Source of the DNA: Streptomyces triculaminicus
Lineage (GTDB): Bacteria > Actinomycetota > Actinomycetes > Streptomycetales > Streptomycetaceae
Reading direction: 5' to 3'
NCBI RefSeq assembly: GCF_017349075.1
Contig: NZ_JAFMOF010000008.1
Span: 1 to 64,000, forward strand
Length of the DNA stretch: 64,000 nucleotides
A model generated the notes under the pieces. The model was not told the DNA's origin. It saw only the letters and a list, made by a program, of their open reading frames with translations, and made no database searches. The translations under genes were made by a program, and so were the position numbers. Shown here piece after piece: positions 35,629 through 43,225 of the stretch (position 1 is the stretch's first letter; every line of letters starts with the position of its first letter).

Positions 35629-37062
35629 ATGCCCTCTACCCTCCCCTCCCGTTCGCACGGGCCGACCCGACGTGGCGCGCTCGCCGCGGGACTGGCCACC
35701 GGCACCGGAGCGCTCGTCGCGGCTGCCACGCCCGCCCGGGCCACGCCCACTCCCGAACCCGACACCGGCACCAGCCCCTGCGCCGACCCGTCACCCACGT
35801 CGTCCCCGGCTCCCGGAGCCATGAGGCTCTTCGCAGACGAGTCGTTCAACTTCAGCGCTCTGATGGCACTCGGCGGCTGCGGCATGGGCGCGGGTGAGGT
35901 GGGCGAGGTGCTCAGCGCCGTCAACGCGATCAACGCCGCGGGGCTCGGCGCGCAGACGTACACCGCGGAGTTCCGACGCTGGGGAGACCGGCTCGTCGCC
36001 ACAGCCGGGAACCACAAGGAGACCCGCCGGTGGCGTTTCCTGCGGGCGGCCCAGTACTACGCGCAGGCGCTGTTCTTCGTTCTCGGATCCGACAACCCCG
36101 GCGACGAGAAGAAGCTCTACCTCGCCGGGCGGCACGCCTGGGACTCGTTCGCCCGGCTCTGTGAGCCGGCCGCGCTGACGGACATCGTGCGGTACGACAA
36201 GAAGACGTCCCTTCCGGTGTGGTTCTTCCGGCCCGACGACTTCGGTAAGCCGCGCCCGACCGTCATCCTCACCAACGGCAGTGACGGCCAGAACGTCGAC
36301 ATGTGGACCTACGGGGTCTCCACCGCGCTGGACCGGGACTGGAACGCCCTCGTCTACGACGGTCCAGGTCAGGGCCAGTTGCTCTTCGTCGACCAGCTGA
36401 CGTTCACTCCCCGCTGGGAGCGTGTCGTCACCCCGCTCGTGGACTGGCTGGTGCGCCGCCGGGACGTCGACGCCCGGCGGATCGCCCTGACCGGCCTCAG
36501 CATGGCCGGTGATCTGGCCCCACGCGCCGCCGCCTTCGAACCCCGTATCTCGGCCCTGGTCGCCATGCCCGGCACCCTGTCGCCCTGGCTGGCCTTCCCT
36601 CCGGAGATCCGGGAGATCGTCACCGCCGACAAGGCGGAGACCAATCGGATCTGGAACGAAGAGGTCGTGCCGGAACTCAACCCGCAGCAGGCATACACGC
36701 TCGAGAAGCGGCTCGAGCCCTTCTCCGTCGAGGCCATGCTTGCCGCCCGCTCCGGCCGAGTGCCGACGGACTTCTGGACACCGGCGCAGCGCATCATGGC
36801 GCTCGACATCAACGGTGTGGTGGGGCGGATCAAGGTACCCACCCTTGTTCTGGACTACGAGGACGAGCAGTTCTACCCGGGGCAGCCGGCCGAGTTCCAC
36901 GAGAAGCTGCGCTGCCCGAAGAAGTACGTGAAGCTGACGGCCGCCACCGGCGCCCAGCTGCACTGCTCCCCCATGGCGCCGCAGCAGCACGGCGAGGTCG
37001 TCTTCGACTGGCTGGAGGACACGCTCGGCAGGCGCGCCGGCCGAGCTCACCAACGACGGTGA
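35629..37062 (+). CDS. exported alpha/beta hydrolase (Tat substrate)
   Basis: 477 residues from the ATG at 35629. The N-terminus carries a twin-arginine signal (GPTRRGALAAGLATGTGALV, cleavage near ARA). The hydrolase core begins at about residue 190: PTVILTNGSDGQNVDMW, YDGPGQGQ, and a nucleophile elbow TGLSMAGDLAPRAAA in which Ser is flanked by G-x-S-x-A-G. The acid is in LVLDYEDEQFYPG and the His in AQLHCSPMAP. The order resembles the 2,6-dihydropseudooxynicotine hydrolase/peptidase-like group that cleaves C-C or amide bonds. Substrate unknown; it stands alone. Confidence 0.82.
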   Translation: MPSTLPSRSHGPTRRGALAAGLATGTGALVAAATPARATPTPEPDTGTSPCADPSPTSSPAPGAMRLFADESFNFSALMALGGCGMGAGEVGEVLSAVNAINAAGLGAQTYTAEFRRWGDRLVATAGNHKETRRWRFLRAAQYYAQALFFVLGSDNPGDEKKLYLAGRHAWDSFARLCEPAALTDIVRYDKKTSLPVWFFRPDDFGKPRPTVILTNGSDGQNVDMWTYGVSTALDRDWNALVYDGPGQGQLLFVDQLTFTPRWERVVTPLVDWLVRRRDVDARRIALTGLSMAGDLAPRAAAFEPRISALVAMPGTLSPWLAFPPEIREIVTADKAETNRIWNEEVVPELNPQQAYTLEKRLEPFSVEAMLAARSGRVPTDFWTPAQRIMALDINGVVGRIKVPTLVLDYEDEQFYPGQPAEFHEKLRCPKKYVKLTAATGAQLHCSPMAPQQHGEVVFDWLEDTLGRRAGRAHQRR

Positions 37063-37354
37063 GCACCGCGAAGCCCTGGCAGGGAGCCCACTCGGCCAAG
37101 TCCTGGGGACGGGCGGCCGGGACGGCCCTGGCAGGGCGACCATGCGGCAGCCCCAATGCGAGACACCCAGTATTCGCCGACTTTGCCGTCAGGCTTGCGA
37201 TGGGCTGTGCCCCACGCCAAGGTCGTCCGGCGGATGGGACCGCCACTCCTTCCGCGCCAAGGGTTCTCGCCGCACGCCGGGCTGCCACTGAGTCCGGATG
37301 CTCTCGGGACGAACTCCCACCTGATCGTGTACAGGCGTCTCCAGGGAGGCATCG

Positions 37355-38071
37355 ATGCTCCACCTGCAACTGATACCCCGGTCGCCCACACGCGGAGGCA
37401 CACGCTTCGCGCTGTGTGCCGTCGTCGCACTGCTCGCCACGCTGACAGCCCACCCTCAGACATCACACGCCACCGACAAGGCCGGTGCCAGGGCCACTCA
37501 GGCCGCCGACCTGCCCGTCATGGCATGGCGAGGCGCGGGGGCGGACAACGTGGTCTGGTGGTCGCAGTTCGACGGCACCAACTGGTCCCCCCAGCAAACG
37601 CTGACGGACCACCGCACCGAGGCCGCGCCCGCCCTCACGCGCGGCAGCAACGGACGACTCCTCATGGCCTGGCGCGGCGCAGCCGACAACCACATCTGGT
37701 GGTCCCAGTACAACGGCTTCAGCTGGTCCGGGCAGCAAGTGCTCAACGACCGCAGGACGGACGGCTCGCCGGCGCTGGGTACCGGAGCGGACGGCACGCC
37801 CGTGATGGCCTGGCGGGGCACGGGCCCTGACAACCTGATCTGGTGGTCGTACTTCGACGGCACCAACTGGTCCCCCCAGCAGGCATTGACGGACCGCCGC
37901 ACCGAAGCCGCGCCCGCCTTGTCGCGCGGCGCCGACGGTCAGCTCCTCATGGCCTGGCGCGGGGCGAGCGACAATCACATCCTGTGGTCCCGGTACAACG
38001 GCTACAACTGGTCCGCACCGCAAGAGCTCTACGACCGACGGACCGACGGCGCCCCCGCGCTGGGGTTCTGA
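37355..38071 (+). CDS. secreted protein of four tandem 48-residue repeats
   Basis: 238 residues with a Sec signal (FALCAVVALLATLTAHPQTS, cleavage near HA). AGGGAGG precedes the ATG. The mature chain is four repeats starting with MAWRG at 56, 104, 151 and 199; consensus MAWRG..DN.IWWS.(F/Y)(D/N)G.(N/S)WS..Q.L.DRRT...PAL. Repeats 1 and 3 are nearly identical to each other, as are 2 and 4, so a two-repeat unit was duplicated. Trp/Arg-rich blades of this size are found in beta-propeller lectins. A sugar-binding role is inferred. Confidence 0.75.
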   Translation: MLHLQLIPRSPTRGGTRFALCAVVALLATLTAHPQTSHATDKAGARATQAADLPVMAWRGAGADNVVWWSQFDGTNWSPQQTLTDHRTEAAPALTRGSNGRLLMAWRGAADNHIWWSQYNGFSWSGQQVLNDRRTDGSPALGTGADGTPVMAWRGTGPDNLIWWSYFDGTNWSPQQALTDRRTEAAPALSRGADGQLLMAWRGASDNHILWSRYNGYNWSAPQELYDRRTDGAPALGF

Positions 38072-38101
38072 CGGCTCCGGCTCTGCGCGGCCGGTAGCCG
38101 T
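38071..38101 (+). terminator. terminator after the repeat protein
   Basis: ACGGCTCCGGC (38071-38081) pairs with GCCGGTAGCCGT (38090-38101), 11 bp with one bulged T, directly after the stop codon. Confidence 0.55.
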
Positions 38102-38187
38102 GGGCGGGACGTCACCGCACGGCCGTGTCGACGGCCGGGCGGACGATCCGCTTGTCCAGGGTGCTTCCGCGGCAGGATCATCACCGC

Positions 38188-38555
38188 ATGTTCGAATTCC
38201 TGCCCGAGGTCGGCATCAGGCTGCCCGGCCGCGCGGGCACGCTCCGGCTGGGAATGGACGAGCGTGCCGCGCAATGGGCCGTCGCCACGGTGGCGGACGT
38301 CCGTGAGGGGTGGGTCTGCGGCGCCGACTGGGCCTTCACCGCGCAGTACGACGGCCTGACGCTGCACGCCCACGGCGACACCCGGAACCGCAACGGTGAG
38401 TACGAGGATGTTTCCGGACTGGCCTATATCACCCTGACCCGCGCCCCGGACGCGCTCGCCGCCACGTCCGGCTGCCCCGTCGTCCTCCACGGCATCGATC
38501 TCTTCGGATATCCGGCCGCCGAGGTTCTCGACGCACTCGGCGGCGCGCTTCCCCC
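38188..38555 (+). pseudogene. 5' part of a small gene split by an IS110-family element
   Basis: MFEFLPEVGIRLPGRAGTLR (ATG at 38188) reads well through WVCGADWAFTAQYDGLTLHA and DLFGYPAAEVLDALGGALPP up to a C-run at 38551-38555, where the element begins. The frame resumes after the element at 40016-40017 (next C, then ACG TTT CGG) with TFRLGAEGGGLYLTTASLRA. Removing 38556-40015 restores one open frame of about 174 residues. The family is unknown to me; the layout is that of small Streptomyces proteins of unknown function. Confidence 0.75.
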
Positions 38556-38789
38556 ATTACCTTCTTTGGTGGCCCCGCAATGGGGCGCCCGGCCTCCGGA
38601 GTTGGCATGACTTTCTCCCCCTGTCGAACGTATGGCCTGGGGGGTGGTGTCACCGGCTCCGGAGGCATCGACAGACCGCTGATTAGGGGCATGACCACCG
38701 GCTTCTCCGCAGGTCGGGAGGCTCTTCGTAATGTGGATGTGGCGATCGGTGCCGTGGGACAGCCGGGCGAGGACGACCGAAGGACACAC
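38556..38789 (+). ncRNA. candidate bridge RNA region of the IS110 element
   Basis: In IS110-group elements, the non-coding end upstream of the transposase encodes a structured bridge RNA that pairs with donor and target DNA. Here 234 bases lie between the element's left end and the GTG start. They are rich in short hairpins (GCCCC/GGGGC at 38572-38586 and GGTGTCACC near 38645). I did not fold the RNA or identify guide loops, so this is a positional inference from the family. Confidence 0.4.
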
Positions 38790-39992
38790 GTGATCGACGT
38801 CAGTGACATCGGTGCCTTCCTCGGCCTGGACGTCGGCAAGGGCGAACACCACGCCACCGCCGTCACCCCGGCCGGGAAGAAAGCCTTCGACAAGCGCCTG
38901 CCCAACAGCGAACCGAAGCTCCGCGAGGTCTTCGGCAAGCTCAAGACCAAGCACGGCACCGTGCTCGTGGTCGTCGATCAGCCCGCCTCGATCGGTGCTC
39001 TGCCGCTCGCGGTGGCCCGCGACATGGGCTGCGAAGTCGCCTATCTGCCGGGCCTGACGATGCGGCGAATCGCCGACCTCTATCCCGGAGAGGCCAAGAC
39101 CGATGCCCGCGATGCGTTCGTCATCGCCGACGCTGCCCGCTCGATGCCGCACACCCTGCGGGAGATCGAACCAGCCGACGAAACGGTCGCCGAGCTGGAG
39201 ATGATTGCCGGCTTCGACGACGACCTCGCCGGCGAAGCCACCCGCGTCTCCAACCGGCTGCGGGGACTGCTGACCCAGATCCACCCGCACCTGGAACGGG
39301 TCCTCGGCCCGCGCGTCCAGCACCCGGCGGTCCTGGCCCTGCTGGAACGCTTCGGGTCTCCGGCACAGATCCGCAAGGCCGGCCGTCGCCAGCTGGTGAA
39401 CCTGCTCCGGCCGAAGGCACCCAGGATGGCCGAACGGCTGGTCGACGACATCTTCACCGCCCTGGACGAGCAGACCGTGGTCGTTCCCGGCACGGACGCG
39501 GCCGCGCTGATCGTCCCGAGCCTGGCCACTTCTCTGACCGCCGTCCTTGACCAGCGGAAACTGCTGGCCGGACGGATCGAGGAACTGCTGGAGGCCCACC
39601 CTCTTTCCAAGGTCCTGACGTCCATGCCGGGGATCGGCGTCAGGACCGGAGCAAGGATCCTCATCGACGTCGGCGACGCCAGCAGCTTCCCCTCCGCCGC
39701 CCACCTCGCCGCCTACGCGGGCCTCGCCCCGGCAACCCGAAGTTCCGGGTCCTCGATCCGCGGCGAACAACCGTCGCGGAGAGGAAACAAGCAGCTCAAA
39801 CGAGCTTTCTTCCTCTCCGCGTTCGCCGCTTTGGCCGACCCCGTCTCCCGGGCCTACTACGACAAGAAGATCGCCCAGGGAAAACACCACACCCAAGCCC
39901 TCCTCTGCCTCGCCCGACGACGAGCCGACGTGCTCTTCGCCATGCTCCGCGACGGCACCTTCTACGACCCCAAGCCCGCCCCCACAGGTTGA
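38790..39992 (+). CDS. IS110-family transposase
   Basis: 400 residues from the GTG at 38790 with AAGGA upstream; the open frame further upstream is left-end DNA. The RuvC-like DEDD domain is at the N-terminus: FLGLDVGKGEHHATAV (first Asp), VVVDQPAS, and KTDARDAFVIADAAR. The C-terminal Transposase_20 domain carries TSMPGIGVRTGARI and YAGLAPATRSSGSSIRGEQ with the conserved catalytic Ser region, then RRGNKQLKRAFFLSAF. The full length matches the family (about 400 residues) and no frameshift is visible, so it may be active. Confidence 0.92.
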   Translation: MIDVSDIGAFLGLDVGKGEHHATAVTPAGKKAFDKRLPNSEPKLREVFGKLKTKHGTVLVVVDQPASIGALPLAVARDMGCEVAYLPGLTMRRIADLYPGEAKTDARDAFVIADAARSMPHTLREIEPADETVAELEMIAGFDDDLAGEATRVSNRLRGLLTQIHPHLERVLGPRVQHPAVLALLERFGSPAQIRKAGRRQLVNLLRPKAPRMAERLVDDIFTALDEQTVVVPGTDAAALIVPSLATSLTAVLDQRKLLAGRIEELLEAHPLSKVLTSMPGIGVRTGARILIDVGDASSFPSAAHLAAYAGLAPATRSSGSSIRGEQPSRRGNKQLKRAFFLSAFAALADPVSRAYYDKKIAQGKHHTQALLCLARRRADVLFAMLRDGTFYDPKPAPTG

Positions 39993-40015
39993 CGAAACCC
40001 ATAGGGGCACCCCCC

Positions 40016-40169
40016 CACGTTTCGGCTCGGAGCGGAGGGCGGCGGCCTCTACCTGACCACCGCGTCGCTTCGTGCGGAAGCGCTCCGGAGTGCGGTCCCA
40101 GCAGATCCGGCCGCGCCCTTCGACGACTCCGCCAACCGGTCTGCACACGGCCGCCTCGGCGCCGTCTGA
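40016..40169 (+). pseudogene. 3' part of the gene split by the IS110 element
   Basis: From the last C of the right-hand C-run, ACG TTT CGG begins TFRLGAEGGGLYLTTASLRA, continuing EALRSAVPADPAAPFDDSAN to a TGA at 40167-40169 (51 codons). Codon usage is coding-like, and the frame matches the 5' half at 38188-38555 once the element is removed. Confidence 0.7.
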
Positions 40170-40201
40170 ATGGGGACATGGTTACCCGCCGTCTGCACCT
40201 C

Positions 40202-40237
40202 CTGTGCTCCCGGGCCAGTCCGGCCGGGAGCACAGGC
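40202..40237 (-). terminator. terminator of the Ro60 gene
   Basis: CCTGTGCTCCCGG (40202-40214) and CCGGGAGCACAGG (40225-40237) form a perfect 13-bp stem with a 10-base loop, 45 bases past the Ro60 stop. Confidence 0.75.
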
Positions 40238-40281
40238 CCAGGCGCGAGCGCGGTACTGCCGTCGGCGGCACCTTCCCGTAC

Positions 40282-41862
40282 TCAGTCCTCCCACGGCCAG
40301 CGGGCGTTCCGGCCGGCCTCCAGCAGCGGCACCATGCGGAACGCCGCGTCCGTCAGGCCGCCGAAGGTGTGCCGGTTGGCGGAACCCGACGGCCCGTGGG
40401 CGGGCCGGTAGCCGGCGAGGTTCCAGGTGTAGACCGGGACATTCGCCGGGATCTGCTCGGTCGGACCGCCGGCACGGTGGTAGGAGGCCTGCTCGTCGGT
40501 GACGATGAGCACCCGGTCGTGGCCGCGGTAGTGCCGCCGCACCGCCTCCGTGGTGTCGGTGCCACCCAGGTCCCCGAAACGCTCGAGCACCTTCAGGACC
40601 GACTCGCCGCGGCGGAAGGCCACGGGGGCGCTGCTGGTGCCGAACTCGACGAGGTCGGCGTCGGCAGCGCGCATCGCGACGGCCGTGCCGAAGATCGCTG
40701 CCGCGTCCGCGCGGTTGAGCTGGGAACGGTCGGACAGCGGCGCCCACATGGAGCCGGAGCGGTCGACCAGGATCAGGGTCCGGCCGGGGAGCGCGGGGAC
40801 GTTCGTCAGCGAGTGGCCGAGGGCCTGCTCCAGCGGGTAGGCCCAGCGCAGCGAGGGGGCGTGCTGGTATGCGGCCAGGTAGCGGAAGGGGAACTGGCGG
40901 GAGCGGGCGACTTCTGCCGGGTCGGCTATTCGCGCCGCCACGTGCTGGGCGACCTCGTCGCTGACACCGGCCTCGTCGAAGTTCCGCAGATTGCGGACCA
41001 GGGCCATGGTGCCCATGGAGGGGATGACGGCCTCCCAGGCCGCCGCGTCCATCGGGCCCTGCAGCCACCCCGCCAGCGCCTCCCATGTCATGCCGGCCTC
41101 GGCGAGCCGCTCGGCGCCGCCGGGACCGGTGACCAGGGCGCGGCGTTCCTCGACGGGTACGGCCATCAGCGCGCGGTGCGCAGTCAGGGTGCGGTCCGAG
41201 GCGGGCGGCTCGGCGGTGTCGGGGTTGTGGCGGCGGTCGAGGGCGTACTGGAAGAGGTCACCCTGCCACGCCTTCTCGGGGTCGGGCGTGGGGTGGACGA
41301 GGTTGAGGACGTCGCCGAAGCGGTAGCCCTTGGAGGCGGTGTCGTACTTCAGGAGGCTGCGGCCGGTGTAGAGACGCCGCACGGCATCGGCGATGCCCCG
41401 CTTGACCGGCTTGGGCACATTCCGGCCGTACGTGGAGGCCCAGTACGCCAGCATCTCGCCGGGCTCGTCCGCGCGATGGAGCACCGATGCGACGACCTCG
41501 CGGTTCGTGGGGCCGTCCGTGGCGCCGGCCTCGAGCCGGGCCTTGACGTACTCGGCCGCGCCGACCAGGGAGGCGGTGCGCATCTGGCCGTCGCCGCGCA
41601 GCCACTTGAGGAGGCCTGCGGTCCAGGCCGGGTCCTCGACGGCGAGCTTGCGCACGAGCGCGGCGAACCGCTCGTCACGGCCGGTGCCGCTCTCGTGGTA
41701 GGTCTGCTGGGAGACGAAGTTGGCGATGGCGAGCAGGAACAGCTCGGAGCGGTCGTCCCGCAGGTGCCCCTTGCCACCGAGGTGGGTGCGGGTGCTTACG
41801 GTCGTGGTCACGGGCGAGGCAGCGCCGGCCGTCTTGGACGCGCGGGTGTTGAAGCGTGCCAT
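40282..41862 (-). CDS. rsr: Ro60 orthologue (TROVE + VWA domain RNA-binding ring protein)
   Basis: 526 residues. The N-terminal TROVE domain shows RDDRSELFLLAIANFVSQQT, RDERFAALVRKLAVEDPAW, LKWLRGDGQMRTASLVGAAE and KRGIADAVRRLYTG. A C-terminal VWA-like domain has the MIDAS motif DRSGSM and GGTDTTEAVRRHY. This is the Ro60/Rsr architecture: a ring that binds misfolded RNA ends through its hole and Y RNA on its outer face, in Deinococcus working with exonucleases. GGGGGAA precedes the ATG by six bases. Directly upstream on the same strand are three Y RNA-like structures. Confidence 0.92.
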   Translation of the reverse strand: MARFNTRASKTAGAASPVTTTVSTRTHLGGKGHLRDDRSELFLLAIANFVSQQTYHESGTGRDERFAALVRKLAVEDPAWTAGLLKWLRGDGQMRTASLVGAAEYVKARLEAGATDGPTNREVVASVLHRADEPGEMLAYWASTYGRNVPKPVKRGIADAVRRLYTGRSLLKYDTASKGYRFGDVLNLVHPTPDPEKAWQGDLFQYALDRRHNPDTAEPPASDRTLTAHRALMAVPVEERRALVTGPGGAERLAEAGMTWEALAGWLQGPMDAAAWEAVIPSMGTMALVRNLRNFDEAGVSDEVAQHVAARIADPAEVARSRQFPFRYLAAYQHAPSLRWAYPLEQALGHSLTNVPALPGRTLILVDRSGSMWAPLSDRSQLNRADAAAIFGTAVAMRAADADLVEFGTSSAPVAFRRGESVLKVLERFGDLGGTDTTEAVRRHYRGHDRVLIVTDEQASYHRAGGPTEQIPANVPVYTWNLAGYRPAHGPSGSANRHTFGGLTDAAFRMVPLLEAGRNARWPWED

Positions 41863-41900
41863 GTGAATTCCCCCGAATTCCTCCGGGGAAGCACGACACA

Positions 41901-42044
41901 GGGGCGTCCGAGATCGGGATCGGCCGACGGTACGTAGACAGCTGCTCCTCCTGACTGAGCTGCACCAGCCCTTGGCTGGGACGGGATTCGAACCCGCGAC
42001 CCGCTGTTCCGGGAAGTAACCGTCACCTGCGCACCGGACGCCCC
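41901..42044 (-). ncRNA. Y RNA-like RNA with permuted tRNA-like domain (copy C)
   Basis: On the minus strand the ends pair over 10 bp: GGGGCGTCCG (42044-42035) with CGGACGCCCC (41910-41901). Inside, GACGGT (42024-42019) pairs with ACCGTC (41931-41926), and TACTTC follows directly. The tRNA-like part comes next in permuted order: T arm GCGGGTTCGAATCCCGT (41997-41981), acceptor 3' strand CCCAGCC, a 3-base loop AAG, acceptor 5' strand GGCTGGT (6 of 7 pairs), D arm GCTC-AGTCAGGAG-GAGC (41960-41944). There is no anticodon arm or CCA end, so this is not a tRNA gene. It ends 39 bases before the Ro60 start. Confidence 0.75.
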
Positions 42045-42123
42045 GGTGCCGCGCCTCCCGAGTTCAAAGTGGCCGCGGCATGGAATTCGATCACAACGAA
42101 GTAGCCGTGGCCCGCGCACCGGG
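42042..42123 (-). ncRNA. Y RNA-like stem-loop without tRNA domain (copy B)
   Basis: On the minus strand CCCGGTGC (42123-42116) pairs with GCACCGGG (42049-42042). The inner stem GGCCACGGC (42112-42104) pairs with GCCGCGGCC (42079-42071) except for one A-C mismatch, and TACTTC (42103-42098) follows the inner stem directly, as in copies A and C. An alternative outer stem CCTCCCG/CGGGAGG is possible. It fits a Y RNA reduced to its protein-binding stem. It shares a few boundary bases with copy C, so processing from one transcript is likely. Confidence 0.55.
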
Positions 42124-42140
42124 AGGTGCGTGAAGTCTTG

Positions 42141-42277
42141 CGTCCAGAGATCGAGGCGGCGGAACCGACAAGGCGCTCTGTCCCCTGAGCTACGCCGGCC
42201 TGAGTACCGGCGGCGGGATTCGAACCCGCGACCTCCCGATGTGGAGTCGAAGTAGGTCCTGCCTTCGCACCTGGACG
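42141..42277 (-). ncRNA. Y RNA-like RNA with permuted tRNA-like domain (copy A)
   Basis: On the minus strand CGTCCAG (42277-42271) pairs with CTGGACG (42147-42141); CGAAGGC with GCCTCG (one bulged A); GGACC with GGTTCC (one bulged T). TACTTC (42254-42249) follows directly. Then a permuted tRNA: T arm GCGGGTTCGAATCCCGC (42229-42213), acceptor 3' strand CGCCGGT, loop ACTCAG, acceptor 5' strand GCCGGCG (all 7 pairs, one G-U), TA, D arm GCTC-AGGGGACA-GAGC (42190-42175). Bacterial Y RNAs near Ro60 genes are known to carry tRNA-like domains; the nested stems and the adjacent Ro60 gene make this a strong call. Confidence 0.8.
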
Positions 42278-42283
42278 TAGATC

Positions 42284-42314
42284 AGCTTAGGGGTGCCGGG
42301 GTTCCGGGTGCCAA
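42284..42314 (-). promoter_or_regulatory. candidate promoter of the Y RNA / Ro60 unit
   Basis: On the minus strand TTGGCA (42314-42309), 19-base spacer, TAAGCT (42289-42284). A start about 7 bases further would fall at about 42277, exactly the first base of the Y RNA copy A stem. The spacer is two bases longer than ideal. Confidence 0.5.
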
Positions 42315-42440
42315 TGGTTTTTCGCGCGACCGCGGGATGCCTTCCCCCCTGGCGTTCAAGTGCCAGGCGCCCTCGTGGAGCCCACCTGAGGCGCAGCGCC
42401 TCGGCGACATCCGTGACGGCCCCGTGACATGCTGGCCCGC

Positions 42441-43082
42441 ATGGGCGATCACACGCATCATGACTCGGTGCGCCGCAGCTACGACGCCGTGGCCGAGGAG
42501 TACGCGGCCCGGCTGCACGACGAACTTGCCGGGAAGCCGATGGACCGGGCACTCCTCACGTGCCTCCTGGAACAGACGGAACCCGGAACCGCGATCGCCG
42601 ATCTCGGCTGTGGCCCCGGGCACGTGGCGGCCTGGCTGGCAGATAAAGGCGCGCGCACCGTGGGGATCGACCTGTCCGTGGGCATGATCGAGGCCGGTCG
42701 GCGTCGGTTCTCACAGGTGGAGTTCCGAGAAGGCGATCTGCTGAAACTGCCTGCCGAGGACGGCGAGTTCGGCTCCGCCGTCGCCTTCTACACGATCATC
42801 CACCTCGATCCCGGCGACCTGCGCCGAGCCTTCGAGGAGGCAGGACGGGTGCTGCGCCCTTCCGGGCTTCTCCTCCTCTCCTTCCACATCAGTCACGAGA
42901 TCCGGCACCTGGACGAGTGGTGGGGGCATGACGTGGACGTCGACTTCCGCTTTCTCGACCCTGCGCACATCGGTGGGCTGCTCGAAGCAGCCGGGTTCAC
43001 CGTGGAGATGCGCATGGAACGCGCCCACTACGCCCACGAGGTCGAGACCCACCGGGCCTACTTCCTGGCCCGCCGCGCCTGA
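42441..43082 (+). CDS. class I SAM-dependent methyltransferase
   Basis: 213 residues from the ATG at 42441; an ATG four codons upstream is also open, and neither has a clear ribosome site. SAM motif I: IADLGCGPGHVAAWLADKGA; motif post-I VGIDLS; EGDLLKLPAEDGEFGSAVAF; and RVLRPSGLLLLSFH. This is the small ubiquinone/UbiE-like methyltransferase group. Lone gene, reading away from the Y RNA promoter; substrate unknown. Confidence 0.85.
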   Translation: MGDHTHHDSVRRSYDAVAEEYAARLHDELAGKPMDRALLTCLLEQTEPGTAIADLGCGPGHVAAWLADKGARTVGIDLSVGMIEAGRRRFSQVEFREGDLLKLPAEDGEFGSAVAFYTIIHLDPGDLRRAFEEAGRVLRPSGLLLLSFHISHEIRHLDEWWGHDVDVDFRFLDPAHIGGLLEAAGFTVEMRMERAHYAHEVETHRAYFLARRA

Positions 43083-43225
43083 CGCTGCCACCGCAACGCG
43101 CCGCGACTTTGCTGTCATGCGGTCAGCCGGCGCTCCCGGGAAGGTTGCCGACCGCGCCCAGCCGACCGGCGGCATCGTGGACGGGCCCGCACCGCCCTCG
43201 GGCCCGGAGGGCGGTTCGCGACTGA

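Larger units (their letters stand above)
38556..40015 (+). mobile_element. IS110-family insertion sequence (about 1.46 kb)
   Basis: The boundaries are set by the split host gene: deletion of 38556-40015 rejoins it in frame within a C-run, so ends are known to within a few bases. There are no long terminal inverted repeats and no obvious target duplication, as expected for IS110 elements. A single transposase (38790-39992) leaves 234 bases of non-coding left end. Left-end feature: GCCCC-GCAAT-GGGGC hairpin at 38572-38586; right-end feature: CCCATAGGGG at about 39998-40007. Confidence 0.8.

Noticed and set aside
38580..38789. Longer N-terminus for the IS110 transposase
   Set aside because: The extra residues match no family sequence and fall in the non-coding left end; the GTG at 38790 has an AAGGA site and starts just before the conserved FLGLDVGKG.
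41944..42000. tRNA gene suggested by T arm and D arm sequences
   Set aside because: The halves are in the wrong order (3' half before 5' half), there is no anticodon arm, and the acceptor is closed by a 3-base loop. It is tRNA-like within a Y RNA, not a tRNA. The same holds for 42175-42229.
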